Assembly: GCF_000302455.1 (NCBI RefSeq) | Contig: NZ_AMPO01000007.1 | Span: forward strand, 100,001 to 144,689 | Direction: 5' to 3' | Source of the DNA: Methanobacterium formicicum DSM 3637 | GTDB taxonomy: Archaea; Methanobacteriota; Methanobacteria; Methanobacteriales; Methanobacteriaceae | Length of the DNA: 44,689 nt | In this document: positions 11,529 through 24,614 of the stretch, in pieces | Numbering within the stretch: position 1 is the stretch's first letter | Layout of the letters: the number at the start of each line of letters is the position of its first letter | Notes under the pieces: generated by a model | The model's database searches: none | Told to the model about the DNA's origin: nothing | Seen by the model: only the letters and a program-made list of their open reading frames with translations | Program-made: the position numbers and the translations under genes

Positions 11529-12284
11529 TTAGATTAAACCTTTTTTTGTAATGAAATCCAGACTGGTTATGACATCTTTTGGATCTTTCACTTCTACCAC
11601 CAGAATACCGTCATATTTACTTTTTTCAATATTTTTAAATATTAAATCAAAGTCTATACTCCCGCTACTCAGGGCATTGTGCTGGTCGAATGTTCCGTCA
11701 TTATCACTGAGGTGGACGTGTTTTATGCGTGGATATGAAAACATCTGTGAGGGTGAAAAGCCTGAATTATGTGCATGGCCAACGTCCAGGGTCATATATA
11801 CATCTAGTTCTTCTAAAAGAGAATTCAATTCATTTAAATCTTGATAGAGCAGACTCTCGATCACTGGCATGTTCTCCACGCACATGTAAATCCCACTGTC
11901 CCGGGCATAGTCAGCACATTCTTTTAATGATTCCAGATTGTACTTGAATATTCTCTCTTCTATCTTCTTTCCCATGATAGGCATACTACCCGGGTGCACC
12001 ACCACCAGATCTGCATTCCACTGCACAGCCCGGTCCATGGACTTTTTAACTTCCTCAATTGAAGAATCACGGATGGACTGGTTATGGGATGCCAGGTTAA
12101 TGTCGGATAATGGTGAATGCACTGTCAGTTCAATCTGATATGAATCCAGTAAGTCCTCATCAAGTTCATGGTAGGGATATTCATTGATTATTTCACAGTA
12201 ATCAATATTCCTTTCTTCAAGAGACTCCAGCACTTCTTCCAATGGTTGGGGGTACAGGGCCAGGGTTGAAACACCAATTTTCAT
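11529..12284 (-). CDS. Sugar phosphate isomerase/epimerase-like TIM-barrel protein
   Basis: Member of the xylose isomerase/AP endonuclease family 2 barrel superfamily; the substrate cannot be told from sequence. The 251 residues show the expected metal-site pattern: TVHSPLSD, VVVHPGS, CVENMP, TLDVGHAH and HVHLSDNDG, with a final VVEVKD. The length is below that of endonuclease IV (about 280), and the extra zinc-binding residues of that enzyme are not all obvious, so an isomerase-like role is more likely than DNA repair. It lies upstream of nothing coupled, and the gap to the PIN/ATPase gene is 119 bases. Confidence 0.8.
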   Translation of the reverse strand: MKIGVSTLALYPQPLEEVLESLEERNIDYCEIINEYPYHELDEDLLDSYQIELTVHSPLSDINLASHNQSIRDSSIEEVKKSMDRAVQWNADLVVVHPGSMPIMGKKIEERIFKYNLESLKECADYARDSGIYMCVENMPVIESLLYQDLNELNSLLEELDVYMTLDVGHAHNSGFSPSQMFSYPRIKHVHLSDNDGTFDQHNALSSGSIDFDLIFKNIEKSKYDGILVVEVKDPKDVITSLDFITKKGLI

Positions 12285-12403
12285 AGTTCAATGCTCCAGT
12301 ATCTATTTTAGTCTAATTTTTTTGTAGTGTTTATGTTTTCATAGAATCTGTAAAAAAGAATGAACAAAGTGTAATGACTTTTTATTATAAATGGACATTA
12401 CCA

Positions 12404-14272
<1,869 letters not shown>

Positions 14273-14273
14273 C

Positions 14274-14677
14274 CTATTTGTCTCCATAAACTTTTTCAGG
14301 TGCAAAAACTCTTTCTTTAACTATTTCGAGTTTCTGTCCATTATCTACGACTTCTCTGAAGAAACATGAATAATAACCCTCGTGACATGCAGCACCCAGC
14401 TGTTTCACCTTGAGGATCACTGCATCCTGGTCACAATCAGTGAAGATTTCTTTTACTTCCTGCACATGGCCTGAGCTTTCACCCTTGAACCATAACTGGT
14501 TACGACTGGTGCTCCAGTAATGAGCATTACCTGTTTCAATTGTCTTTTTAAAGGCGTCACGGTTCATGTAGGCTACCATAAGCACTTCTCCAGTTTCATA
14601 ATCCTGGGCTATGGCTATAACCAGCTCTTCTCCGTTAACCACATGCCGGTAATTGAGTTCGGCTAAATTCATTTTCA

Positions 14678-14681
<4 letters not shown>
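14274..14681 (-). CDS. hisI: Phosphoribosyl-AMP cyclohydrolase
   Basis: Third step of histidine biosynthesis, opening the adenine ring of phosphoribosyl-AMP. The 135-residue monofunctional form lacks the HisE domain. Metal-site residues are visible in TDCDQDAVIL (D82, C83, D84, D86) and in GAACHEGYYSCFF (C99, H100, C106). Its ATG overlaps the hisS TGA by four bases. Three closely spaced ATG codons (14681, 14678, 14672) leave the exact start open. It groups with hisS rather than with other his genes. Confidence 0.96.
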
Positions 14682-15970
<1,289 letters not shown>

Positions 15971-16235
15971 TACAAATTCTCCTTATTAAACGTGATTTAA
16001 TTCTCCTTATTGGAATGAGTTGATGTAATTAAATGAATTGATTCTAAGTTCTTTATTGGGTTTTCATTGTAGATAGTATTATGTGCTGGGTGCAACTTGA
16101 AAATACCAACTGAAAAAAAACTTGATAATGAATTTAATTTTTCATTGAAAATTTTAGAAGTTAAGATGTCATTGGGAAATTTATCCCTTGAAAAAGATGT
16201 TTTTATCTGATTTAATAAGCTGGTGCTGTATTGGG

Positions 16236-16898
16236 TTACTCGTAGTACTTTAAATATTCCCTTAGCATTTTAGGGAATGATTTTGCACTTAAAAATCGCA
16301 GTCCCAGACGTTCTGCCCATATCTTGATCCCTTCATCTGCAGCTACCACTCCAGCTCCCAGTTCCTTGGCTAGAAGCAGTACGTCCAGATCAGGGGCGCT
16401 ATCAAGGGTTCCTTTTCTGAGTGCTGCCCGGTAGCGTTTCCTGAAATCTTTAATGGCTTTACCAATGACTTCCATCTCTATCTGGGTCTTTTTCTCTCCA
16501 CGGGACATCATCACCATGGATTCCACTGCAGCCTCCCACACCGCACTTTCTGAGATACGCATACCCTTGTTCATCCTTTCCCGCATATCCTGCACGTATT
16601 CATAGAATATCTCCGAGGGTATCTTGGTGTCGTACCGGTTGGGAGTTTTTTTAACAATCCAGGTCTCAGCTTTGATCATGATGCTCTGGGGACAGTCATA
16701 ACGGGTTATGTAATCAGTGAATTCCTTATATGTAACAGGGGGCATGTGGCAGCTCATGTTGAGTTTTATTCTGGAACGGGCTATTAAATCCAGGAGGACC
16801 TCCACAGTCTTGTCCAGTTCCCCATCTCCATACTCCTCCCTTAACTGGTTATCAGTAAAGGCAGTAGTGTCTAAAACAAACCTTTGTTTGGCGATCAA
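16236..16898 (-). CDS. RNA-free ribonuclease P (HARP), also annotated RNA ligase partner
   Basis: PIN-domain protein of the UPF0278/RNA ligase partner family, whose members (homologs of Aquifex RNase P) process pre-tRNA 5' ends without an RNA subunit. The 220 residues match the family length. D10 in RFVLDTTAFTD and the C-terminal acidic residues D170, D172 and D188 (PDLDVLL...AADEG) form the expected metal site. The helical middle, GKRYR-type basic included, is the oligomerisation region. The start is TTG 16898 with GGGGG upstream. The RNA ligase gene often found beside it in other archaea is absent here. Methanobacteriales also have the RNA-based enzyme, so HARP is probably auxiliary. Confidence 0.9.
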   Translation of the reverse strand: MIAKQRFVLDTTAFTDNQLREEYGDGELDKTVEVLLDLIARSRIKLNMSCHMPPVTYKEFTDYITRYDCPQSIMIKAETWIVKKTPNRYDTKIPSEIFYEYVQDMRERMNKGMRISESAVWEAAVESMVMMSRGEKKTQIEMEVIGKAIKDFRKRYRAALRKGTLDSAPDLDVLLLAKELGAGVVAADEGIKIWAERLGLRFLSAKSFPKMLREYLKYYE

Positions 16899-16936
16899 TG
16901 ATTAAACCCCCTTAAAACTATCTTTTTATAATTTAA

Positions 16937-16962
16937 GGTTGTCCAGAATAAGAGGAACAACC
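16937..16962 (-). promoter_or_regulatory. Hairpin in the leader of the HARP gene
   Basis: GGTTGTTCC and GGACAACC on the minus strand form an 8-bp stem with one bulged T and a 9-base loop, about 40 bases before the TTG start. It could influence translation. The rest of the 16899-17369 gap is AT-rich and shows no gene. Confidence 0.3.
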
Positions 16963-17369
16963 AGCCCCTGATCCATGACATGGCACCGTTAATTTAAGAT
17001 AACTCCTAAACCACTATCAATAATTTGTTAACCTAATTCTATAACTAATTTATATTTAAAATGATTAATATAAAAGTTTTTATTCATTAATGAAATTTTT
17101 AAGAGCTTAACAGTATCCTCCTAATTTATAAACGAGTTAAAAAGAATTATATGTGTATGAATTGCTTCATGACTATATAAATGATTAAATCATAAATTCT
17201 ATCATTTTCCACAACAAATTAATCATGTAAAACTAAGATCCGGCTCAAAATTAATAAAAATTTCAATAAATTAGTCTAAAACTCCTTATTCCAAATTACT
17301 GAATTATTTCCATGTTTTTTGGTCATAAATAAAATATAATATTGATTTTTTTTATTCTAATATTGTAAA

Positions 17370-17783
17370 TCATGTTGTATTCTCATTATCCTTGATGTAA
17401 ACAACACTGGTGAATATTACTCCGTAAATAAGAAGTATTGGAGAAAAAAGGATGTCCCCGGTTAATAAAATATTTAACAATGCTAAAGCAGGAATAACTG
17501 CAGAAAAGATTAAAATCAAGATAATGAACATTTCTGGAGGGATTGGGGATAAATCTGTTCTCAAATTATTTTTTAGAACCACAAAAACCACCAGTACGCT
17601 CAAAGCAATTAAAAAGATTGCAATTTTAATAATAATTCTATAGGGTAGTATTTCCTGGTTAAGTTGGCTTAGGGTAATGTTAAAATCAGTAGTGGGAAAG
17701 AGGTACGAAGTGATTATCTTCTGGACAACCAGAAGATAGATTAAGGCCAGTAACACTAGGAGAAACTTTTTATTCAGTTTCAT
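17370..17783 (-). CDS. Small four-helix membrane protein, unknown
   Basis: Not recognised. The 137 residues contain four hydrophobic segments at about 7-28, 49-70, 84-106 and 112-131, with a short extracytoplasmic-looking loop (TDFNITLSQLNQ) after the first. There are no catalytic motifs. Its start overlaps the stop of the preceding 203-residue membrane protein by four bases, so the two are coupled and may interact. It is the last gene of the four-gene accessory cluster headed by the large surface protein. Confidence 0.75.
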   Translation of the reverse strand: MKLNKKFLLVLLALIYLLVVQKIITSYLFPTTDFNITLSQLNQEILPYRIIIKIAIFLIALSVLVVFVVLKNNLRTDLSPIPPEMFIILILIFSAVIPALALLNILLTGDILFSPILLIYGVIFTSVVYIKDNENTT

Positions 17784-18391
17784 TTCTCAAAAAACCCCAC
17801 ATAATTATTATTTCCCCTTTTCTCATATGATAAACCTTTGTAATCATTGTGACGAAGTTTTATAGGATATGGATCCTGATTTAGATGGTTATTCTCGGTG
17901 AACTGGACTCCAAACTCAATTAATGATTGTACTGATCTTTTTATCTCTTCGTTATGTCTTTCTCCTAAAACTCTCCTTCTGTTCATAATAATAAATGAAA
18001 AATATATGTATAAAAGAGGTAAACTAACTATTACTGCCGATAAAAGGCTTTGAATTATACTTAGAGAATAAATAACAGTTATTCCATCCGCGATTGTAAT
18101 AGCTAAAAACATTACAACGAATAAAAAAACAAAAGGTAGTATCATTTCTTTTGAATCAACTTTTGTATCAGTCCGAAAATCGTGAATATGTCTTGAAACC
18201 TTCTGATTTAGTTCGTTGTTCTTTTTTGTAAAATAAGATTTTTGTTGCTGCTTAAATAATAACTCCATAGTTACAATAAAGGATTGAGAACTAAGACCAA
18301 ATCTTGAAGGCGGCCGCAGGGAATCTAACTCAGTTATGTATGCGCTTAATCCACCTAAGGTTTTCCTTGATTTAGTATTAGTGGATTTCAT
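17780..18391 (-). CDS. Two-helix membrane protein with charged cytoplasmic regions, unknown
   Basis: Not recognised. Of 203 residues, the first 80 are charged and partly helical, with a Gln/Lys stretch (LLFKQQQKSYFTKKNNELNQ) that may be a coiled coil. Two membrane segments follow at about 84-106 and 110-135. The tail of about 65 residues is charged, with RRRVLGERHNEEIKRSVQSLIEFG likely helical. It lies 37 bases downstream of the zinc-ribbon protein gene and overlaps the following membrane protein gene by four bases. Confidence 0.72.
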   Translation of the reverse strand: MKSTNTKSRKTLGGLSAYITELDSLRPPSRFGLSSQSFIVTMELLFKQQQKSYFTKKNNELNQKVSRHIHDFRTDTKVDSKEMILPFVFLFVVMFLAITIADGITVIYSLSIIQSLLSAVIVSLPLLYIYFSFIIMNRRRVLGERHNEEIKRSVQSLIEFGVQFTENNHLNQDPYPIKLRHNDYKGLSYEKRGNNNYVGFFEK

Positions 18392-18428
18392 AATTTTTTA
18401 TTTATGAGTGCATATTTATCCTCAATTT

Positions 18429-19370
18429 TCAGTCATTATTGTCCATTAACCATTTAATATCTGTGTAATATTCTAATTTTCCCCCACATTCACATTCATC
18501 GGTGAAGTCGTCTGGTGATTCGCTGGGTTGTAGTTTGTAGTATTTTTTGCATTTATTACAGACCAAATAACCTTCACCAATTTTTTCATAACTTTCTGGA
18601 CTTTTTGGGGCCCTGTATTTTGTCACATCTGTATTTAAAAGTTTTAAATATGTTTTGAATCCAATTACTACATCTTCTTTGTTTATAAATTCCCTGTTAT
18701 CTTTGAAAGCACTGCAGCCTGCGATTAATTCTACAACTGCCTTTTCTATTGCTGAAAAATGAGCGTATTTTGGAAGACCAATACTAGTGATAGTTAGATG
18801 TATTTTGAGAAGTCCTATTGTGTCTGAAAATCTTTTTGTATTTTTGTTTTCCCATCTAATTTTTTTAAGTTTTTTGAAAAATTCTGGTGTAGGATTGGGC
18901 CAATCATGTATTTTGTCAAAATTATCCAGTCCAAAAATGAGCTGTTCATCAAGTTTACTTAAATAAACATTCCTGACATCCAAGTCGTCCAGTTCTCTTT
19001 TAATAGTCATAGAATACCTTATTGATATAAAATCGTACATACATACGAACATGAAAAAAGTAATTAGATCAACTGATTTGTAAGGTATGAAATCCAAATA
19101 TTCTATATAATCTAAATTTTCATGAGCAAGAAAATAAACACTATCTTCAGGCATTTTATGGATGCTTTTTTCCCACCAAAAAAACTTAGATTTAATTGAG
19201 TCATAAACCCTTCTTGACTCGTCGTAAAGCCCTGAGGTAGAGATATCGATTATACTGTTTATAACATCATCTAAACCTGGCACATCCTCATTTTCAAGGA
19301 TTTCCAGATCATTTTTTATTCTCTTTTCCATTACTTCTTCAATTGGAAACAACCTTTTACGCCAGTTCAT
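18429..19370 (-). CDS. Helical protein with C-terminal zinc ribbon, unknown
   Basis: Not recognised. The 313 residues appear mainly helical and soluble and include KKLKKIRWENKNTKR. The C terminus carries a zinc ribbon: CNKCKKYYKLQ and, 20 residues on, CECGGKLEYYTD, the latter resembling rubredoxin-like knuckles common in archaeal membrane-associated or regulatory proteins. There is no signal peptide. It starts 43 bases after the 1309-residue surface protein and precedes two membrane proteins, so it is probably a cytoplasmic member of the same system. Confidence 0.75.
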   Translation of the reverse strand: MNWRKRLFPIEEVMEKRIKNDLEILENEDVPGLDDVINSIIDISTSGLYDESRRVYDSIKSKFFWWEKSIHKMPEDSVYFLAHENLDYIEYLDFIPYKSVDLITFFMFVCMYDFISIRYSMTIKRELDDLDVRNVYLSKLDEQLIFGLDNFDKIHDWPNPTPEFFKKLKKIRWENKNTKRFSDTIGLLKIHLTITSIGLPKYAHFSAIEKAVVELIAGCSAFKDNREFINKEDVVIGFKTYLKLLNTDVTKYRAPKSPESYEKIGEGYLVCNKCKKYYKLQPSESPDDFTDECECGGKLEYYTDIKWLMDNND

Positions 19371-19413
19371 ATTATCACTTGATTAATAATTACTATCTTA
19401 GTATTATATTAAC

Positions 19414-22400
19414 TTAAAATCTACTGATTAAATTATCCCACCATTTTTTTCCACTCTCTATAATACTGCTCAAAGTGAAAAATAGTGTTAATATTAATAT
19501 TATTAATCCAAACAAACTCATGCCTAATTCACCTACAACTAAACCTGCAAATGCGAAGATTAAACCAACAATAAGTCCTACTCCACTTCCAACAGCAGCA
19601 TCAAGGAATATTGCGATAGCTGTAAATGAGAATCCTATGGCACTGGTAATATCAGTTAAAGCAAAGAAGACTTCGAACATAAACCATAAAAAACGTGGTA
19701 ATTGAGTATAAAATAAAATTTCTACAATTAATGAAAGCAATTCCATTATAATAACTCCTATTATTGGAAAGATTAAGACAAGAAGCACAAATAATAGAAT
19801 TATTAAGATAGCCAGTATGATCCATGGAAGATAATCCGTGGAACTTCCTTGATTATTTGTTCCGCCTGAATTTGGTTCAGGGCTGTTAGATCCATTTGAA
19901 TCAGGGGGTTCTGAATTATTAGATCCACTTGAACCCGAGGTTCCTGAACTGTCTGATCCAGTTGAACCAGAACTTCCAGTATTTTCGTTGTTTTGTTCGG
20001 AAAATCCAATCAAGTTTATGTCATAATTATCAAAAACAGTGAAATATATTGCACCACTTCCTATGTTTCCAGCATAATCAATGGTTTTTATTGGAATTTT
20101 GTAATCACCAATATCCATTACTGGTGGAAGGGTGAAGTCCAGTAGCCAATTCCCATTGTAAAAATTTAATGTTGTCCAGGTCCCTGCTAGAAGTGCATAT
20201 ACCTCTTTAGTGTCCAATGAGGATTGTAATGTTATTATTTCTTTCCTGTTCTCAAAATCAACTGAATTCACCATATTAGGGGTTATACTTCCAATTATTA
20301 CTGGAGGCGTATTATCCACAGTTAAATTAAATATCTTAGTCTTTTGATTACCTGCTTCATCAGTAGCTGTTATCCAAACTGGGTAAACTCCATCGGGAAG
20401 GTTGGGGACGATTAGTTCTATACTCCAGTCACTAAATGAGTTTGATTTAAACCAGTCTGATCCTCTACCAAGACAATTCAGATTGAAAATATTTTCAAAA
20501 GCAGTGACTGTAACTTGTGCTGTATCGTCTGGCACGTAATATGATCCAGTTGTACAGGAAACCCATATTTTTAATGGGTCACCAGATTTTATGGGATTGG
20601 GAGTGACAGACTCTGAAAAATTAGGAGGGGTGTTATCCACAATAAATCCAATCGATTTCTCTGCAGTGCTTAATCTGGTATACATTAGAGAAATCCATCC
20701 AATTCCATATGAACAAATGATATTAATCTCTTTATATCCATCACTTAAGTTTGGTACGGTATAATCAACGCTCCATGACCCATCGAGTTGTTTTTGTAGA
20801 TCTAAAACTCCGGATGGCGTCGATACATAAACTTTCTCAGGATCAGGATTGACAGTAACAGTTAAAACAAAAGAATCTCCTGATCTTATCTTGGTAGAAG
20901 ATAAAGTTGGAGTTATGAGGGGGATTATGTTTTCAACACATAAGTTAATTAACTGGGAGCCCTGGTTCCCTGACCAGTCTTTGGCAGTAAATAAAACAGT
21001 GTAGTTGCCTTGTTCTAACCATCCACCACCCTCTCTTGTCCAGGAGCCATCTTCCTGGCGATAAAGGTTGTACTCCCATCTTAGTAAAGATGCAGTAATG
21101 CTAACAACATCAGGGTCAGAAAAAGCTTGGAAATAAATTTGTGGCTCTTCAGTAAATAAATCATTGAGTCTGTTGGTATGAGTTACCGTTCCTGAGATAA
21201 CTGGGGCCTGATTATCTAATGGATTGTAAACATTGAAATTGAGGGGAAAAGTCTTTCTATTACCAGCACTATCTACAGCAGTTAATATGATCGGATAAGT
21301 GCCATCTGGAGTGTATGGGACCTCATATCTAAGAACCCAAGTACCATTCATTTGTTTTATCAGATCATAGGTTTGGTTCAAGATTAATGCAGTTACATGG
21401 GTAGCATCAAAATCAGAAATAGCAGTTATTGTAATATTATCGTATGTTTTCACAGTATCTGGAGTAAGTGAACCTGAAATCGTGGGAGGTCCATTATCCA
21501 CTGTGAAGTTAACTAAAGCTGTATTTTGATTTCCAACTTTGTCCATTGCTGTTAAAAAGATGGGATAGCTTCCCTCGGAAAGTTTTGGAGTAACATAATC
21601 AAGATTCCACCCATTATCCTGTTTGTACAGATTAAATGTTTCCCCACAAATTAAAGCAGTTACAACCATAGTATCTGGGCTGCTAAGTACATCAACAGAA
21701 ATATAATCCTCTGATTTAACCAAATTTGGAGTAACAGTCGCGGAAATTAATGGAGGTTTGTTGTCCACATTAAACTTAAGGTTAACTTCGTCTTGATTAC
21801 CTGCACCATCAGTTGCAGTTAATAAAACATCATAAATTCCATCTGGAATAGTTGGCACTACATACGTAAAGTACCACTGCCCATCTGCTCTTTTATCCAT
21901 TTCAAATGTTTTACCTAAGATCAAAACTGTTATATGGGCTGAATTTGGGCTATAAACTCTTACTGTTATCTGGTCCCCTGATTTTACTATATCTGGATAC
22001 AATACTGCAGAAATAGATGCTGTATTATCAATATCATGGACAAAAATGTTTCCATAATCGTTATCATATCCCTGAACTAAGTTGGTGGCATAAGATCTGA
22101 ATGCTACATACTGTCCATTTCCACTTATAACTGGATCCTCACTGTTTGCATTTGCTTCTTCACCTGTGCTGGAAATAGTAATTTTCCTGGTGATTTTTGA
22201 CCACAGATCACAAACAAAAATATCAACAATTTCATCCTCATTTTCAAAGCTAGATAAACTTTTACTAACAGCTGGCTTAGTATTCCCTGATACAAATGCC
22301 ACATAACGTCCATCACCACTTATGGATGGATTATAGTTATTTTCGATGGATTTTTCATCAGCATTGGATATACTTACCCTTTCAGTAACTCCCGATATCT

Positions 22401-23343
22401 GGTCGAATATGAATACATCCCTGATGTTAGTGTCATTTTCCACTAGATTACTGGTAAATGATGAAAATGCTATGTAACGGCCATCAGAACTAATACATGG
22501 TTCAAAACTATCATTATTTCCATTTCCATCATCAAAGGAAACACTAACCCTTTTAATTGTGTTTAATTTTTGATGGAAAACAAAGACATCAGATGCGTCA
22601 TTAGTATCATTTTCAACCAAATTACTGGCATATGATGTAAAAACAATGAAATTACCATCTGTACTGATAAAAGGTTCATAACTATCTGAGTTAGCCTCTT
22701 CACCATTAAATGAAATGCTAATGAGTTTAATGGTCTTTAGAAGTCGGTTGTAAACAAAAATATCATTGACACCATTAGTGTCATTTTCCACTAGATTACT
22801 GGCATATGAATAAAAGGTTACGTAACAGCCATCAGAACTAATTGAAGGTTCATAACTATCTCCATTTCCTTCTTCCCCTGTGCTGGAAACACTTAAACGC
22901 TGGGTAACATTTAGTAGCCTATCCCGGACAAAAACGTCTCTATACCCATTAACATCATTACTTACTAAATTAGATGCGTATGATGTAAAAGTTACATAAC
23001 GACCATCAGAACTAATTGAAGGTTCATAACTATCTCCATTTCCTTCTTCCCCGGTATTGGAAATACTAATTCTTTCGGTGATGTTTAAGAGACGGTCCCT
23101 GACAAATATATCAGAACAATAATTGGTATCGTTATCTATGAGATTATTTGCATTGGAAGAAAATGCTATGTAATGGCCATCTGCACTGATGGATGGTTCA
23201 TAACTGTAACCATTAGCGGATTGGCTCCCATTGGTATGGATACTAACTAGTTCAGTAGTATTGGTAGCTGAAACCGTTCCTGTAACCAGGGTTAACACTG
23301 TAAGAAGGATTATGAAAACAAAAATCTTCTTAATATTTGCCAT
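19414..23343 (-). CDS. Large surface protein: seven-bladed propeller, Ig-like repeats, membrane C terminus
   Basis: Exported 1309-residue protein; ligand and role unknown. A signal peptide (IFVFIILLTVLTLVTGTVSA) opens it. Seven PD40/TolB-like repeats follow (about residues 45-425), each with an S-DGRYVAF-S core and a DIFV-D-L end, enough for one seven-bladed propeller. Then come about seven Ig-like repeats of 80-100 residues, most with a sheet ending TDGAGNQ and a VDNTPP junction. A Ser/Gly/Asn linker, rich in possible glycosylation sites, leads to several hydrophobic segments in the last 120 residues. I start at ATG 23343, since GGGGGTG lies just upstream; six more in-frame codons precede it. 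It heads the four-gene cluster. Confidence 0.85.
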   Translation of the reverse strand: MANIKKIFVFIILLTVLTLVTGTVSATNTTELVSIHTNGSQSANGYSYEPSISADGHYIAFSSNANNLIDNDTNYCSDIFVRDRLLNITERISISNTGEEGNGDSYEPSISSDGRYVTFTSYASNLVSNDVNGYRDVFVRDRLLNVTQRLSVSSTGEEGNGDSYEPSISSDGCYVTFYSYASNLVENDTNGVNDIFVYNRLLKTIKLISISFNGEEANSDSYEPFISTDGNFIVFTSYASNLVENDTNDASDVFVFHQKLNTIKRVSVSFDDGNGNNDSFEPCISSDGRYIAFSSFTSNLVENDTNIRDVFIFDQISGVTERVSISNADEKSIENNYNPSISGDGRYVAFVSGNTKPAVSKSLSSFENEDEIVDIFVCDLWSKITRKITISSTGEEANANSEDPVISGNGQYVAFRSYATNLVQGYDNDYGNIFVHDIDNTASISAVLYPDIVKSGDQITVRVYSPNSAHITVLILGKTFEMDKRADGQWYFTYVVPTIPDGIYDVLLTATDGAGNQDEVNLKFNVDNKPPLISATVTPNLVKSEDYISVDVLSSPDTMVVTALICGETFNLYKQDNGWNLDYVTPKLSEGSYPIFLTAMDKVGNQNTALVNFTVDNGPPTISGSLTPDTVKTYDNITITAISDFDATHVTALILNQTYDLIKQMNGTWVLRYEVPYTPDGTYPIILTAVDSAGNRKTFPLNFNVYNPLDNQAPVISGTVTHTNRLNDLFTEEPQIYFQAFSDPDVVSITASLLRWEYNLYRQEDGSWTREGGGWLEQGNYTVLFTAKDWSGNQGSQLINLCVENIIPLITPTLSSTKIRSGDSFVLTVTVNPDPEKVYVSTPSGVLDLQKQLDGSWSVDYTVPNLSDGYKEINIICSYGIGWISLMYTRLSTAEKSIGFIVDNTPPNFSESVTPNPIKSGDPLKIWVSCTTGSYYVPDDTAQVTVTAFENIFNLNCLGRGSDWFKSNSFSDWSIELIVPNLPDGVYPVWITATDEAGNQKTKIFNLTVDNTPPVIIGSITPNMVNSVDFENRKEIITLQSSLDTKEVYALLAGTWTTLNFYNGNWLLDFTLPPVMDIGDYKIPIKTIDYAGNIGSGAIYFTVFDNYDINLIGFSEQNNENTGSSGSTGSDSSGTSGSSGSNNSEPPDSNGSNSPEPNSGGTNNQGSSTDYLPWIILAILIILLFVLLVLIFPIIGVIIMELLSLIVEILFYTQLPRFLWFMFEVFFALTDITSAIGFSFTAIAIFLDAAVGSGVGLIVGLIFAFAGLVVGELGMSLFGLIILILTLFFTLSSIIESGKKWWDNLISRF

Positions 23344-23678
23344 GAAGTTACACCCCCTCATTCTCTATTTAGATTAAAGGGATCACATTTAGTAATATTA
23401 TTATAAATAATTATAATAAAGTATTATTTATTATTTTCTATTCCTATTTCATCGGATCTGTAGTAAAAGTTTCATTTTAGAACGTTTATTATGTTAATTA
23501 AAATCTTAAAATAGTCTAAATATTGATATAAGTTTATTATATAAATAATATTTAGATATAAACTGTTATAATTATTTTTTAATGATTAAGGGGATGTTTG
23601 AGCAGTAATTTAAAAATAATCTTTCTAAGCGAAAAATGAATATAAACGGTTTCCTAATTAACTAATAGGTGATATAAA
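23344..23678. other. Divergent promoter region
   Basis: 335 bases between the surface protein gene (minus) and aroE (plus), very AT-rich with several TATA-like stretches on both strands (for example 23400-23425 and 23530-23570). No gene or structured RNA was seen. Confidence 0.5.
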
Positions 23679-24530
23679 TTGATAACTGGAAAAACCGGCT
23701 TAGTGGGAATAATGGGAGATCCTGTAGAACACAGCTTATCCCCACCCATGCATAATGCTGCATTCCATCAACTTAAACTGGACTATGTGTATGTCCCTTT
23801 CCATGTTAAACGGGGAAACCTGGCTTCTGCAATTGAAGGTGCACGAACCATGGGAATCAAGGGCCTTAACCTGACAATACCTCATAAAATAGAAGTTATT
23901 AACTACCTGGATGAACTGGATGAAGCTGCAGAGCTGATAGGTGCAGTGAACACAGTGAAGTTCACAGAAAACAAAGCTGTTGGTTATAACACTGATGGTT
24001 TTGGTGCGGTGAAGGCCATTGAAGAAACTACATCAGTCCAGGATAAAAAAATAATCATAATTGGGGCAGGTGGTGCAGCACGTGCAATATCATTCCAGTT
24101 ACTTCTGAGTAGGGTGGGAGAAGTTTTAATAGCCAACCGAACCAGGGAAAAAGCCTGCAACTTAAGAGATGATCTGAAAGAAAGATTTAACACTTCATTA
24201 GGTTGTTTAGGATTGGATGATGAACTCGGAATTGAACTTGAGGATACCGATGTACTGATTAACACCACACCAGTGGGAATGCACCCCCATCAGGATGATA
24301 AGCCAGTGGTGACAAGTGATATGATGCATTCTGATCTGGTGGTGAATGATATTGTCTACAACCCCCTTGAAACTGGCCTTCTCCGTGAGGCAGGCAAGGT
24401 TGGTGCAACGACAGTTCACGGGACTAAAATGTTAATTTACCAGGGAATAGGGGCATTCCGCATCTGGACAGGCATAAACCCACCTGTTGAAGTATTTGAA
24501 ACAGCATTGATGAGGGAACTCGGTTACTGA
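23679..24530 (+). CDS. aroE: Shikimate 5-dehydrogenase
   Basis: NADP-dependent reduction of 3-dehydroshikimate to shikimate. The 283 residues show VEHSLSPPMHN at 17-26 (shikimate-binding), the catalytic lysine K70 in NLTIPHK, N91 and D106 in NTDGFGA, and the dinucleotide loop GAGGAA at 129-134. The start is TTG 23679 with AGGTGA upstream. Other aro genes are not adjacent. A quinate dehydrogenase is less likely given the intact SLSP motif and biosynthetic lifestyle. Confidence 0.96.
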   Translation: MITGKTGLVGIMGDPVEHSLSPPMHNAAFHQLKLDYVYVPFHVKRGNLASAIEGARTMGIKGLNLTIPHKIEVINYLDELDEAAELIGAVNTVKFTENKAVGYNTDGFGAVKAIEETTSVQDKKIIIIGAGGAARAISFQLLLSRVGEVLIANRTREKACNLRDDLKERFNTSLGCLGLDDELGIELEDTDVLINTTPVGMHPHQDDKPVVTSDMMHSDLVVNDIVYNPLETGLLREAGKVGATTVHGTKMLIYQGIGAFRIWTGINPPVEVFETALMRELGY

Positions 24531-24614
24531 ATATGTAATTAAAATGAAATCCTAATCTAAAATATTGGTTTAAAATATAAATTCCTTAAATGATTCTTAA
24601 TGGAGATAATTACC

